Shown piece by piece: positions 45,174 through 53,638 of a stretch of 64,000 bases of DNA; position 1 is the stretch's first letter; each line of letters starts with the position of its first letter. Where the stretch lies: assembly GCF_023502325.1 (NCBI RefSeq), contig NZ_JAMFLZ010000002.1, positions 434,001 to 498,000 on the forward strand. Direction: 5' to 3'. The notes below the pieces were generated by a model. The model made no database searches. It saw only the letters and a list, made by a program, of their open reading frames with translations, and was not told where the DNA came from. Both the position numbers and the translations under genes were made by a program. Source of the DNA: Wocania_A spongiicola. Its GTDB lineage: Bacteria; Bacteroidota; Bacteroidia; Flavobacteriales; Flavobacteriaceae.

Positions 45174-46124
45174 ATGAGTTTACTTTGGGTTATACTTGGT
45201 TTTATACTACTAGTAGTTGGAGGTGAGTTTTTAGTGAGGTCGTCTGTAGCTTTATCATTTAAGTTTAATATTTCTAAAATGATAATTGGTATGACGGTGG
45301 TTTCTTTTGCTACTTCTGCTCCAGAGTTGTTGGTGAGCTTACAGGCAGCCCTATCTGGTTCGCCAGCAATAGCCATTAATAATGTAGTAGGTTCCAATAT
45401 TGCTAATATTGGTTTAGTGCTAGGTATTACAGCAATGGTTGGTTCTATTTCGGTTGATAAATCATTTTATAAACTCAATTGGCCCGTGATGATGTTGTTT
45501 TCTGTAGTGTTATATTTCTTTCTTAAAAATGATAGTATGTTATCAGCTTATGAAGGAGGTATTCTTTTTACTGGTCTTATTTTATTTTTATTCTTATTAA
45601 TAAGAAAAACAAAAAAGAATACTAGCATTGAAGAGGTTGATGAAAGCTTAGCAGTAGTTTCAAACTTTAAAATATTTATTTGGCTAGCTATTGGTGCAAC
45701 ATCCTTGTATTTTGGTAGTGAGTGGTTAGTGTTTGGAGCTAAAGAAATAGCTGTTGCAATTGGTGTTAGTGAAGCCGTTATAGGTGTGTCTTTAATTGCT
45801 ATAGGAACTAGTGTTCCAGAATTGGCAGCATCAGTTATTGCAGCAGCAAAGCAAGAAAAAGCGATTTCTTTGGGGAATTTAATAGGCTCAAATATTTTTA
45901 ATATAGCTTCAGTTTTAGGATTAACTTCTATGGTAAAATCAATTCCAGTTACAGAGCCTCAAATATTATCAAGTGATATTTTTTGGATGCTTGGTTTTTC
46001 TGCAGTTTTATTGCCAATGATTTTTATTCCTAAAAGGTTACAAATAAGTAGAGCAAAAGGGTTTTTCTTGGTTTTTGCTTATGGGATATTTATGTTTTTA
46101 GTATTTACTTCCGGGAAATTTTAA
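45174..46124 (+). CDS. Calcium/sodium antiporter (YrbG family, CaCA superfamily)
   Basis: The 316-residue inner-membrane protein has about ten helices arranged as two inverted halves. Each half has the alpha-repeat signature: SFATSAPELLVS with NNVVGSNIANIGLVLG, and AIGTSVPELAASV with LGNLIGSNIFNIASVLG. These bind and exchange Ca2+ and Na+. The start is placed at the ATG at 45174 (MSLLWVILGF), which gives the first helix the usual position; an in-frame ATG 57 bp upstream would add a polar stretch not seen in the family. The gene converges with the ABM protein gene. Confidence 0.94.
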   Translation: MSLLWVILGFILLVVGGEFLVRSSVALSFKFNISKMIIGMTVVSFATSAPELLVSLQAALSGSPAIAINNVVGSNIANIGLVLGITAMVGSISVDKSFYKLNWPVMMLFSVVLYFFLKNDSMLSAYEGGILFTGLILFLFLLIRKTKKNTSIEEVDESLAVVSNFKIFIWLAIGATSLYFGSEWLVFGAKEIAVAIGVSEAVIGVSLIAIGTSVPELAASVIAAAKQEKAISLGNLIGSNIFNIASVLGLTSMVKSIPVTEPQILSSDIFWMLGFSAVLLPMIFIPKRLQISRAKGFFLVFAYGIFMFLVFTSGKF

Positions 46125-46142
46125 TCTGTGTTAGTAAAAGTT

Positions 46143-46439
46143 TCACCCAATTTGTGTCATTTCATTTAATATAACTTCAGTAATAGCACCATCTGTTACT
46201 TTTTGGAAGTTTGCCAAATGTTTGCTATTCATATGCATTTGCCATAATGCTCTGCTTTCCCAATTTTCATAAAATAGAAATAGATTTTTATCTTGATTAT
46301 CTTGGTGTAAATCATAATTAATACATCCTTCTTCAGCTTTTGTTAAATCAATTAATTTGAGTAGTTCCTTTTTAACTAATTCAAGCTTTTCTGGTTTTAC
46401 TAATATTTTTGCAATTATTGTTAACTTCTTATTTTCCAT
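46143..46439 (-). CDS. Putative quinol monooxygenase (ABM domain), 98 aa
   Basis: The length and motifs match the antibiotic-biosynthesis-monooxygenase (YgiN-like) ferredoxin fold: an early beta strand (LTIIAKILVKPEKLELVKKE), then EEGCINYDLHQDNQDKNLFL, the conserved YENWES, and HMNSKHLANF. Such small cytoplasmic dimers oxidise quinols or act on reactive metabolites, but many have unknown substrates. The stop codon lies 18 bp from the convergent antiporter stop. Confidence 0.9.
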   Translation of the reverse strand: MENKKLTIIAKILVKPEKLELVKKELLKLIDLTKAEEGCINYDLHQDNQDKNLFLFYENWESRALWQMHMNSKHLANFQKVTDGAITEVILNEMTQIG

Positions 46440-46556
46440 TTTTAGGTAATGTTTTATACTTTAAAATAAGTGATATTTCACTTCATGATATAATTTAATG
46501 GTATGTTTTGATGCTCTTTTCTTGTAAGCTGTATTGTAATCAATAACTAAAACTAA

Positions 46557-46588
46557 AAAACGCTAACAAATAATTTGCTAGCGTTTTT
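46557..46588. terminator. Intrinsic terminator of the GSII gene (bidirectional)
   Basis: AAAACGCTAACAAA and TTTGCTAGCGTTTT pair with one mismatch around a short loop, with T runs on both strands. It lies 26 bp beyond the glutamine synthetase stop codon on the minus strand. Confidence 0.88.
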
Positions 46589-46614
46589 TTATGAACAAAA
46601 TCTAAGCTAAATTA

Positions 46615-47631
46615 TTAAATTTTAGCAGATTTAACAGTTTTAATAATTCTTGCAGCAATTTTATAAGGATCTGCATTTGATGCTGGACGACGATCTTCTA
46701 AATATCCTTTCCAACCATTGTCAACAGTATAAATTGGTATTCTAATTGAAGCTCCTCTATCAGAAACTCCATAGCTAAAATCTTTTATAGATGCAGTTTC
46801 ATGTAACCCGGTTAAACGTTGGTCGTTAAACTCACCATATACATCAATATGCTCTCTAGTAACTGGTCTAAATGCTTCACAAATGGCTTCATATGTTTCT
46901 TTAGAACCACAAGTTCTTAATGTTGTATTAGAGAAGTTTGCGTGCATACCAGAACCATTCCAATCCCCTTTTACAGGCTTAGGGTGATATTCTATATAGT
47001 ATCCGTATTGTTCAGTTAATCTGTCTAGTAAATATCTAGCAATCCAAATTTCATCACCTGCTTTTTTTGCACCTTTGGCAAACAGTTGGAATTCCCATTG
47101 TCCACTAGCAACTTCTTGGTTAATACCTTCAAAATTTAATCCAGCCTCAATACATAAGTCAGCATGCTTTTCAACAAAATCTCTACCATGAGTGTTTTTT
47201 CCACCTACAGAGCAGTAATACATACCTTGAGGCCCAGGGTATCCACCGATAGGGAATCCTAAAGGTAATTGCGTATGTGTATCCATAATGAAATACTCTT
47301 GCTCAAAACCGAACCAAAAATCATTATCATTATCATCAATACCAGCTCTTCCGTTAGATTCGTGAGCAGTTCCATCTGCATTTAAAACTTCAGTCATTAC
47401 TAAATACCCATTAATACGAGCAGGGTCTGGATAAATTGCAACTGGTTTTAATACGCAATCCGATGATCCTCCTTCAGCTTGTTGTGTCGACGATCCATCA
47501 AAAGACCAGTTTCCTATTTCCTCTAAAGTTCCTTTAAAGTTTTCATGCTCTTCAACCTTAGTTTTACTTCTTAAGTTTTGAGTTGGCTTGTAACCATCTA
47601 ACCAAAGGTATTCTAATTTAATTTTTGCCAT
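46615..47631 (-). CDS. Glutamine synthetase, type II (eukaryote-like short form)
   Basis: The 338-residue length is that of GSII rather than bacterial GSI. Motifs include LEYLWLDGY and WSFDGSSTQQAEGGSSDCVL in the N-terminal beta-grasp domain, then FGFEQEYFIMD with metal-binding Glu residues, GQWEFQLF, GSGMHANFSN, and GASIRIP with the C-terminal LEDRRPASNADPY. It makes glutamine from glutamate, ammonia and ATP. The divergently transcribed GSIII gene lies 272 bp away, so both share one control region. A likely -7 box is at 47671-47678. Confidence 0.95.
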   Translation of the reverse strand: MAKIKLEYLWLDGYKPTQNLRSKTKVEEHENFKGTLEEIGNWSFDGSSTQQAEGGSSDCVLKPVAIYPDPARINGYLVMTEVLNADGTAHESNGRAGIDDNDNDFWFGFEQEYFIMDTHTQLPLGFPIGGYPGPQGMYYCSVGGKNTHGRDFVEKHADLCIEAGLNFEGINQEVASGQWEFQLFAKGAKKAGDEIWIARYLLDRLTEQYGYYIEYHPKPVKGDWNGSGMHANFSNTTLRTCGSKETYEAICEAFRPVTREHIDVYGEFNDQRLTGLHETASIKDFSYGVSDRGASIRIPIYTVDNGWKGYLEDRRPASNADPYKIAARIIKTVKSAKI

Positions 47632-47670
47632 AATGAATGTTTTATAAATACGATACTAATAATAATTCAG

Positions 47671-47678
47671 CAAATATA
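47671..47678 (-). promoter_or_regulatory. Putative -7 box of the GSII gene
   Basis: Read on the minus strand, TATATTTG fits TAnnTTTG exactly and lies 39 bp before the start codon. A clear -33 TTTG was not found. Confidence 0.45.
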
Positions 47679-47725
47679 AAATTTTATGTATATACTATAA
47701 ATATTATGGGGGTATTTTAATTAAC

Positions 47726-47753
47726 ATTGGGGTTGTTTTTGTTTAACCCCCAT
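47726..47753. promoter_or_regulatory. Inverted repeat between the two glutamine synthetase genes
   Basis: GGGGTT (47729-47734) and AACCCC (47745-47750) form a dyad with a 10-bp spacer in an otherwise very AT-rich spacer, with another GGGG at 47708. The isolated G/C-rich symmetric site between two nitrogen-assimilation genes is a candidate operator. No regulator can be named. Confidence 0.35.
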
Positions 47754-47856
47754 TTTTTTGAGGTTTATTTTGAAAAAAGGAAATAAATTTGTGTAAAAAT
47801 TGAAAAATTGTTAATAATAAGCGCTTCTGTTTTATGCATTTATTATTTTTGGTACT

Positions 47857-47864
47857 TACTTTTG
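47857..47864 (+). promoter_or_regulatory. Putative -7 box of the GSIII gene
   Basis: TACTTTTG matches TAnnTTTG and lies 39 bp before the start codon, the same distance as for the GSII box on the other strand. Confidence 0.5.
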
Positions 47865-47903
47865 TAAAAAAATATTGTTGAAACATCTAAAAATTATTTT
47901 AAA

Positions 47904-50090
47904 ATGTCAACCTTAAGATTTCATGCTATAAAAAAATCACTTGCATCTGAACCTATCGCAGTAAAAGAAAAAGAACGGCGTTCTGATTTATTTGGTAAAA
48001 ACGTATTTAATGAAAATACGATGCGACAATATTTGACTAAAGATGCTTTTGTTGGGGTAATGAATGCTATTCAATATGGCAAAAAAATTGATCGATCTAT
48101 TGCAGATCAGGTGTCTTCTTCAATGAAAGATTGGGCATTGTCAAAAGGCGTAACACATTACACACACTGGTTTCAACCATTAACAGGTGCTACTGCAGAA
48201 AAGCATGATGCTTTTTTTGAAACTATTGGCGGAGGAATGGCTATTGAAAAGTTTGGAGGTGGTCAATTGGTACAACAAGAACCAGATGCTTCAAGTTTTC
48301 CAAGCGGTGGTATTAGAAATACGTTTGAAGCTCGTGGTTATACCGCTTGGGATCCAACATCGCCTGCTTTTATATACGGAACAACCCTTTGTATCCCTAC
48401 AATTTTTGTGGCTTACACAGGTGAAGCTTTAGATTATAAAACACCACTATTAAGAGCGTTACATGCTGTTGACGATGCAGCAACAGCAATTTGTAAATAT
48501 TTTGATAAAAACGTAAAAAAGGTAACCTCGTCTTTAGGTTGGGAACAAGAGTATTTTTTAGTCGATAAAACATTGGCAGCAAGTCGTCCAGATATTACTT
48601 TAACAGGAAGAACATTATTAGGGCATTCTGCTGCAAAAGGACAACAATTAGACGATCATTATTTTGGTTCAATTCCAAGTAGAGCTTTAAATTTTATGCG
48701 AGAGTTAGAAACAGAATGCATGCTTTTAGGAATTCCTGTAAAAACGCGTCATAACGAAGTAGCACCTAACCAATTTGAGTTAGCACCGATATATGAAGAA
48801 GCTAATTTAGCGGTTGATCATAATTCTTTATTAATGGATATTATGGGACGTATAGCGGCAAAACATAATTTTAAAGTGTTAATGCACGAAAAACCTTTCG
48901 CGGGAATAAATGGTTCGGGTAAACATAATAATTGGTCACTTTCAACAGATACAGGTGTAAATTTATTGGCTCCAGGAAAAACACCAATGAGTAACCTTCA
49001 GTTTTTAACCTTTTTTATTAATACCATAAAAGCGGTAAATGAACACGAAGCACTTTTAAGGGCGGCAATTGCATCGGCAAGTAACGACCATAGATTGGGT
49101 GCTAATGAGGCTCCTCCAGCTATCATCTCAGTTTTTATTGGAGAGCAATTAACTAAGGTTTTAGAAGAGTTGGAAGGGGTTACTAAAGGTAAATTATCGC
49201 CCCAAGAAAAAACAGAATTAAAGCTAAATGTTGTTGGTAAAATACCTGATGTTTTATTAGATAATACCGATAGAAACAGAACCTCTCCTTTTGCATTTAC
49301 AGGAAACAAATTTGAGTTTAGAGCGGTAGGATCTACAGCAAATTGTGGTAATCCTATGACGGTTTTAAACACTATAGTAGCTAAACAATTAAAAGATTTT
49401 AAAGTTGAAGTTGATAAACTAATCGATAAAAAAGATTTAAAGAAGGATGAAGCTGTTTTTAATGTTTTAAGAGAATACATTAAATCGTCTAAGCGCATTT
49501 TGTTTGATGGGAATGGTTATGGAGAGGCTTGGGAAAAAGAGGCTAAAAAAAGAGGGCTGAGTAATAATAAAACAACGCCCGAGGCTTTAAAAGCTAGAAT
49601 TTCTAAAGAAACCATAGCCTTGTTTGAGGAAATGAATGTGATGAGTAAAATTGAAACCGAGGCGCGTTACGAAATTGAAATTGAAGCCTACATTATGCAT
49701 ATTCAAATAGAGGGGCGTGTTTTAGGAGATATTGCTAGAAATCATATTGTGCCAACTGCAGTTAAATATCAAAATACGTTAATTGAAAATGTTAAAGGGT
49801 TAAAAGCCATTTTTGATAAAAAATTTAAAACAGTTTCTAAAGAACAAATTAATTTAATTGAAGAAATATCAAATCATATAGAAGGTATTAATGCTAATGT
49901 TACAAAAATGACTAACGAAAGAAAGTTAGCAAATGCTATTGAAAATGCAGAAAAGAAAGCACACGCGTATTGCTATAATGTAAAGCCTTTATTTGAAGAT
50001 ATTCGCTATCACTGCGATAAATTAGAACTGCTTGTTGATGATGAAATTTGGCCATTAACAAAGTATAGAGAACTATTATTTACAAGATAG
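47904..50090 (+). CDS. glnN: Glutamine synthetase, type III
   Basis: The 728-residue length is diagnostic for GSIII. Motifs in order are an N-terminal GSIII extension (LFGKNVFNENTMRQYL), the THYTHWFQPLTGATAEKHDA region, SSLGWEQEYFLVD, RHNEVAPNQFELAPIYEEAN, the catalytic GINGSGKHNNWS, SNDHRLGANEAPPAI, and FEFRAVGS. The C-terminal helical region (about 560-728) is typical of the family. It assimilates ammonia as a large homo-oligomer. Together with the divergent GSII gene, the cell has two unrelated-size glutamine synthetases under one intergenic region. Confidence 0.97.
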   Translation: MSTLRFHAIKKSLASEPIAVKEKERRSDLFGKNVFNENTMRQYLTKDAFVGVMNAIQYGKKIDRSIADQVSSSMKDWALSKGVTHYTHWFQPLTGATAEKHDAFFETIGGGMAIEKFGGGQLVQQEPDASSFPSGGIRNTFEARGYTAWDPTSPAFIYGTTLCIPTIFVAYTGEALDYKTPLLRALHAVDDAATAICKYFDKNVKKVTSSLGWEQEYFLVDKTLAASRPDITLTGRTLLGHSAAKGQQLDDHYFGSIPSRALNFMRELETECMLLGIPVKTRHNEVAPNQFELAPIYEEANLAVDHNSLLMDIMGRIAAKHNFKVLMHEKPFAGINGSGKHNNWSLSTDTGVNLLAPGKTPMSNLQFLTFFINTIKAVNEHEALLRAAIASASNDHRLGANEAPPAIISVFIGEQLTKVLEELEGVTKGKLSPQEKTELKLNVVGKIPDVLLDNTDRNRTSPFAFTGNKFEFRAVGSTANCGNPMTVLNTIVAKQLKDFKVEVDKLIDKKDLKKDEAVFNVLREYIKSSKRILFDGNGYGEAWEKEAKKRGLSNNKTTPEALKARISKETIALFEEMNVMSKIETEARYEIEIEAYIMHIQIEGRVLGDIARNHIVPTAVKYQNTLIENVKGLKAIFDKKFKTVSKEQINLIEEISNHIEGINANVTKMTNERKLANAIENAEKKAHAYCYNVKPLFEDIRYHCDKLELLVDDEIWPLTKYRELLFTR

Positions 50091-50100
50091 ATTTTTATTT

Positions 50101-50167
50101 GGGCGTTACCACAACCCTTCGACTGTGCTTAGGGCAAGCGGTCGGGCTTTCGGCAGTCGCTTTTTTT
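50101..50167 (+). repeat. Suspected dispersed intergenic repeat (GGGCGTTACC element)
   Basis: The segment is unusually G/C-rich for the window. It starts GGGCGTTACCACA, contains CCCTTCGACTG...TTAGGG, and ends GTCGGGCTTTCGGCAGTCGC plus a T run. CGACTG (50120-50125) and CAGTCG (50154-50159) can pair. From memory, elements beginning GGGCGTTACC and ending GTCGGGCTTTC are scattered in Flavobacteriaceae genomes, but this could not be checked. The T run could make it act as a terminator for the GSIII gene. Confidence 0.45.
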
Positions 50168-50268
50168 GAGAAAAACAAAAAAGAGCTTCAACAAATGCCT
50201 CAATCCCTAACGCACTTATTTACTAGTTCATATTTTTAAAACTGAAAGTTGTTTTGTTTTTGGAAAGG

Positions 50269-50326
50269 TTCGTTTAACGTTTAGTGTAAAATGCGTTTTA
50301 ATACACTTTTACACATTGTTAGCGGC
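50269..50326 (+). repeat. attC-like hairpin, left flank of the ECF42/YciI pair
   Basis: From TTCGTTTAACG at the left to GTTAGCGGC at the right, the ends can pair (CG-T-TTAAC with GTTAGCG, leaving one bulged T and one wobble). Inside them lies a perfect 8-bp stem GTGTAAAA / TTTTACAC with a 15-base loop. The same layout and end sequences recur in reverse orientation at 52163-52223, with a different inner stem. Confidence 0.55.
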
Positions 50327-50419
50327 TGGCATATAATTAAATACTAGCAATACATTTTTTATAAATATTAATCCCTTTTTATAGTACCACTCATTTACAA
50401 TCCGCATTTATAAAATGTG

Positions 50420-51640
50420 TTATCGACTTGCTTTTTCTAATTTGTCTTTGATTAATTCTTTTTCATTTTTCTTATTAGCAAGTCCAATCGCATTATTTAA
50501 GTACTCTATTTCTTTTTCGGTATCGTTATTCATTCGATAAAGCTCAGCTAATAAACAGAAATAGTGGTGGTTATCTTTTAATTTTAATTTATGCGCTTCT
50601 TGAATAGCTTCATCAATTGAATTTGCTTGTGCAAGAGCGTATGTTCGATTCATAGCTATTATAGGTGAATATTCTATAGTGAGTAGCTTATTATATAATA
50701 GTAATATATTATTCCATTTTCCCTTTTTTTCTTCAGTATGCCAAAAAGCGATTGCAGCTTCAAGATGATACTTGCTAACAACATTTCCTTCAGTAGAAAG
50801 GTTAAGATATTTTCTGCCTTTTTGAATTAGATTTTTATTCCATTTTCTTTTATCCTGTTCATGGTATAAAAGATCACCTTTCTCTCCAGACGTCCTTGCA
50901 TCTAATCTCGAAGTGTGGAAACACATTAAGGATATCAGGGCATATATTTTTTGCTTTGGAAAGATTTTTTGCTCCGACAAGAAAAGACTAAGTCGCATTG
51001 CTTCCCAACATATTTCATATCGGATATTTTCTTCACTAACACTGCTATAATAGCCCTCATTAAATATTAAATAGATAACTCTTAATACATTGTCAAGCCT
51101 TGAAACATATTGGTTTGATGTAAGATTCGTTTCAATCCGATTTCGTTCTTTAATAACCTTCTTAGCTCTATATATTTTTTTATTAATCGTTTCTTTATTT
51201 GATAAAAGTGCTCTTGCTATCTCTTCAATACTAAAACCACATAAAATTCTTAAAACAATACTGAGCTGATATTCTCTATTAAGTTCAGGGTCGCATAGCA
51301 CAAATATCATGTGAAGCTGGCTGTCTTCAATTAGTTTATCGGTAATTTCTATCTCGCTAATTTGCTGAGTTCTTGCTTTTAATTCAGGAGTGATTTTTTC
51401 CACAAAAGTCTTCTTCCTCCTGAAATGTTCAAACATTAAATTCTGTGCTACCTTTCTAAGCCAAGCTTTTGGAAATTTGGGAATGCCCTTATGAGACCAT
51501 GCTTTCATGGCTTTTAAAAAAGTTTCGGAGACAATATCTTCTGCTAATTGCAGGTCTTTTAATCCATAATAGTTGCTGAGTACAGCAATCAAGTTGCTGT
51601 ACTCAGACTTAAATATTATAGATAATCGTTTGTCGTCCAT
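50420..51640 (-). CDS. ECF42-type RNA polymerase sigma factor with C-terminal extension (DUF6596)
   Basis: The 406-residue protein is about twice the length of a simple ECF sigma. Region 2 lies at about residues 10-80 (LQLAEDIVSETFLKAMKAWS, PKAWLRKVAQNLMFEHFRRK) and region 4 at about 115-165 (LSIVLRILCGFSIEEIARAL). A long helical DUF6596/TPR-like extension follows (LIFNEGYYS, GEKGDLLYHEQDKRKWN, AYALAQANSIDEAI). The extension replaces a separate anti-sigma factor in this group. The partner YciI/DGPF gene lies 29 bp upstream on the same strand, the standard ECF42 neighbourhood. The regulated process is unknown. Both genes sit between attC-like hairpins. Confidence 0.93.
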   Translation of the reverse strand: MDDKRLSIIFKSEYSNLIAVLSNYYGLKDLQLAEDIVSETFLKAMKAWSHKGIPKFPKAWLRKVAQNLMFEHFRRKKTFVEKITPELKARTQQISEIEITDKLIEDSQLHMIFVLCDPELNREYQLSIVLRILCGFSIEEIARALLSNKETINKKIYRAKKVIKERNRIETNLTSNQYVSRLDNVLRVIYLIFNEGYYSSVSEENIRYEICWEAMRLSLFLSEQKIFPKQKIYALISLMCFHTSRLDARTSGEKGDLLYHEQDKRKWNKNLIQKGRKYLNLSTEGNVVSKYHLEAAIAFWHTEEKKGKWNNILLLYNKLLTIEYSPIIAMNRTYALAQANSIDEAIQEAHKLKLKDNHHYFCLLAELYRMNNDTEKEIEYLNNAIGLANKKNEKELIKDKLEKASR

Positions 51641-51669
51641 AAGACTACATTATCCAGATAATCTGAATA

Positions 51670-52020
51670 TTACATTCCATCAAAAACCATAATATCTCTG
51701 ACTTCTACTTTGCCACCACTACTTAATGCTGGACAACCATTAGCCAGTTTGATGGCTTCTTCAATGGAGCCAGCTGATACAATGATAAAACCTCCAATAA
51801 TTTCTTTCAGTTCTGCGTATGGTCCATCTGTTATAGTTCCATTGGCATGCATCGTTTTTCCTTCAAAACCCAGAGCTTCTCCTGGATTTTTTAGCTTGCC
51901 TTGTGCGTCAATACTTCCCATCCAATCTTGCCAGGCTTTAACCTCTTCTTCTATTTGTTTAGGAGTAGGATTAAAATCAGGATTGGGTTCACTGTGAAAT
52001 AACATCATAAAATCTTTCAT
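51670..52020 (-). CDS. YciI-like (DGPF/YCII-domain) protein, 116 aa
   Basis: A dimeric ferredoxin-like alpha/beta protein with MKDFMMLFHSEPNP at the start, then WQDWMGSIDAQGKL, the family signature ITDGPYAELKE (DGPY in place of DGPF), GGFIIVSAGSIEEAIKLANG, and VEVRDI near the end. The biochemical role of DGPF proteins is not settled. They accompany ECF42 sigma factors and are often their targets. It is the first gene of a two-gene minus-strand unit with the sigma factor 29 bp downstream. Confidence 0.92.
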   Translation of the reverse strand: MKDFMMLFHSEPNPDFNPTPKQIEEEVKAWQDWMGSIDAQGKLKNPGEALGFEGKTMHANGTITDGPYAELKEIIGGFIIVSAGSIEEAIKLANGCPALSSGGKVEVRDIMVFDGM

Positions 52021-52162
52021 GTTTTTTGTTTTTTAATTATGAATAATAAACTTTCATACTCTTAATGATTGAAAAACTTAAAATAGGACAATAATCTGAT
52101 TTTTTCTCACCATGACTAAACAATTAACATATAATATATGTTGTCTTATTTACTCCCTGCTT

Positions 52163-52223
52163 GCCGCTAATGCTTTTTGAGTATATCGGTCTGTTTTAAT
52201 GATTGATATACTGCGTTAAACGA
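52163..52223 (-). repeat. attC-like hairpin, right flank of the ECF42/YciI pair
   Basis: Read on the minus strand it runs TTCGTTTAACGC to CATTAGCGGC, the same ends as the element at 50269. Its inner stem AGTATATC / GATATACT is perfect but unrelated in sequence to that of the other copy. Conserved ends with different but self-complementary interiors indicate that the folded shape is what is conserved. The rest of the gap (52021-52162 and 52224-52363) shows nothing recognisable. Confidence 0.55.
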
Positions 52224-52363
52224 AGGTCGACATTTTTTCTTACTAAGTCAAGTAAGTAGGTTCTCTGCATTTGGTTATATTCAATTAATGTTTTAGTTGA
52301 AAAACCGTTAATAAAACCTGTTTCATATTTTACTGAAAAGGCATCAGTTTTAAAATATTACTT

Positions 52364-52371
52364 TACTTTTG
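52364..52371 (+). promoter_or_regulatory. Putative -7 box of purM
   Basis: TACTTTTG fits TAnnTTTG and lies 18 bp before the ATG, implying a very short leader. Confidence 0.45.
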
Positions 52372-52388
52372 CATCACAATACAACACA

Positions 52389-53567
52389 ATGAGTCAAGAA
52401 GTTTCAAAACGATACGCACAACGGGGTGTTTCTGCATCTAAAGAAGATGTGCACAATGCGATTAAAAATATTGATAAGGGGTTATTTCCTAAGGCCTTCT
52501 GTAAAATAGTACCAGATTATTTAACAAATGATGATGATTATTGTTTGATTATGCATGCTGATGGAGCGGGAACAAAATCATCATTAGCCTATATGTACTG
52601 GAAAGAAACTGGCGATGTTTCTGTTTGGAAAGGCATTGCTCAAGATGCATTAATTATGAATATTGATGATTTGTTATGTGTTGGTGCAACTGATAATATT
52701 ATGTTGTCATCTACTATTGGGCGTAACAAAAATTTAATTCCAGGAGAGGTTTTATCAGCTATTATTAATGGAACAGAAGAATTACTTGAAGATTTAAAAT
52801 CTTTTGGCGTTACCATACATTCAACAGGAGGAGAGACTGCAGATGTTGGTGATTTGGTACGAACTATTATTGTAGATTCTACAGTAACTGCAAGAATGAA
52901 ACGTAGCGAGGTTATTGATAATGCTAATATTAAAGCGGGAGATGTTATTGTAGGCTTAGAAAGTTTTGGACAAGCTACTTACGAGACAGCATATAATGGT
53001 GGTATGGGAAGTAATGGATTAACTTCTGCCAGACACGATGTGTTTCATAAATATTTAGCAAAAAAATATCCAGAAAGTTTTGATGCTTCAGTACCAGAAG
53101 ATTTAGTGTATTCAGGTGGTGTAAAATTAACAGATGCTGTTGATGACTCACCAATAGATGCTGGCAAATTAGTACTATCTCCTACGCGAACATATGCTCC
53201 AATCATAAAATCTATTTTATCAAAATACAATGCTGAAAATGTACATGGAATGGTGCATTGCTCAGGTGGTGCGCAAACCAAAATTCTTCATTTTGTTGAC
53301 GAGTTTCACATTATTAAGGATAATATGTTTTCAATACCACCGCTATTTAAATTAATACAAGAGCAAAGTAAAACAGATTGGAAAGAAATGTATCAAGTTT
53401 TTAACTGTGGGCATAGAATGGAGTTATATGTAACTCCAGAAATTGCGGAGGATATTATTTCAATATCTAAATCATTTAATGTTGATGCTAAAATAATTGG
53501 TAGGGTAGAATCTTCTAAGACTAAAAGGCTTACAATAAAATCTGAGTTCGGAGAGTTTAATTACTAA
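52389..53567 (+). CDS. purM: Phosphoribosylformylglycinamidine cyclo-ligase (AIR synthase)
   Basis: The 392-residue protein has the AIR-synthase fold. The N-terminal ATP-binding region includes RYAQRGVSASKEDV and HADGAGTKSSLAY (the GTK loop), IAQDALIMNIDDLLCVGA carries metal-binding acids, and STGGETADVGDL precedes the C-terminal half with MVHCSGGAQTKIL and FNCGHRMELY. It closes the imidazole ring in de novo purine synthesis. It is somewhat longer than the E. coli enzyme, as is usual for Bacteroidota, which are sometimes labelled only AIR synthase-related. A DUF3078 gene follows 71 bp downstream. Confidence 0.92.
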   Translation: MSQEVSKRYAQRGVSASKEDVHNAIKNIDKGLFPKAFCKIVPDYLTNDDDYCLIMHADGAGTKSSLAYMYWKETGDVSVWKGIAQDALIMNIDDLLCVGATDNIMLSSTIGRNKNLIPGEVLSAIINGTEELLEDLKSFGVTIHSTGGETADVGDLVRTIIVDSTVTARMKRSEVIDNANIKAGDVIVGLESFGQATYETAYNGGMGSNGLTSARHDVFHKYLAKKYPESFDASVPEDLVYSGGVKLTDAVDDSPIDAGKLVLSPTRTYAPIIKSILSKYNAENVHGMVHCSGGAQTKILHFVDEFHIIKDNMFSIPPLFKLIQEQSKTDWKEMYQVFNCGHRMELYVTPEIAEDIISISKSFNVDAKIIGRVESSKTKRLTIKSEFGEFNY

Positions 53568-53638
53568 TTCTCATTCTTTTTTGTTAAATTGGAATGGTTT
53601 TTGATAAAAAACATATTTTAATTATATCCAACCAAACA

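Noticed and set aside
48998..49498. 166-codon frame opposite the GSIII gene
   Set aside because: The GSIII gene is continuous and strongly conserved in motif content through this region, so the antisense frame is incidental.
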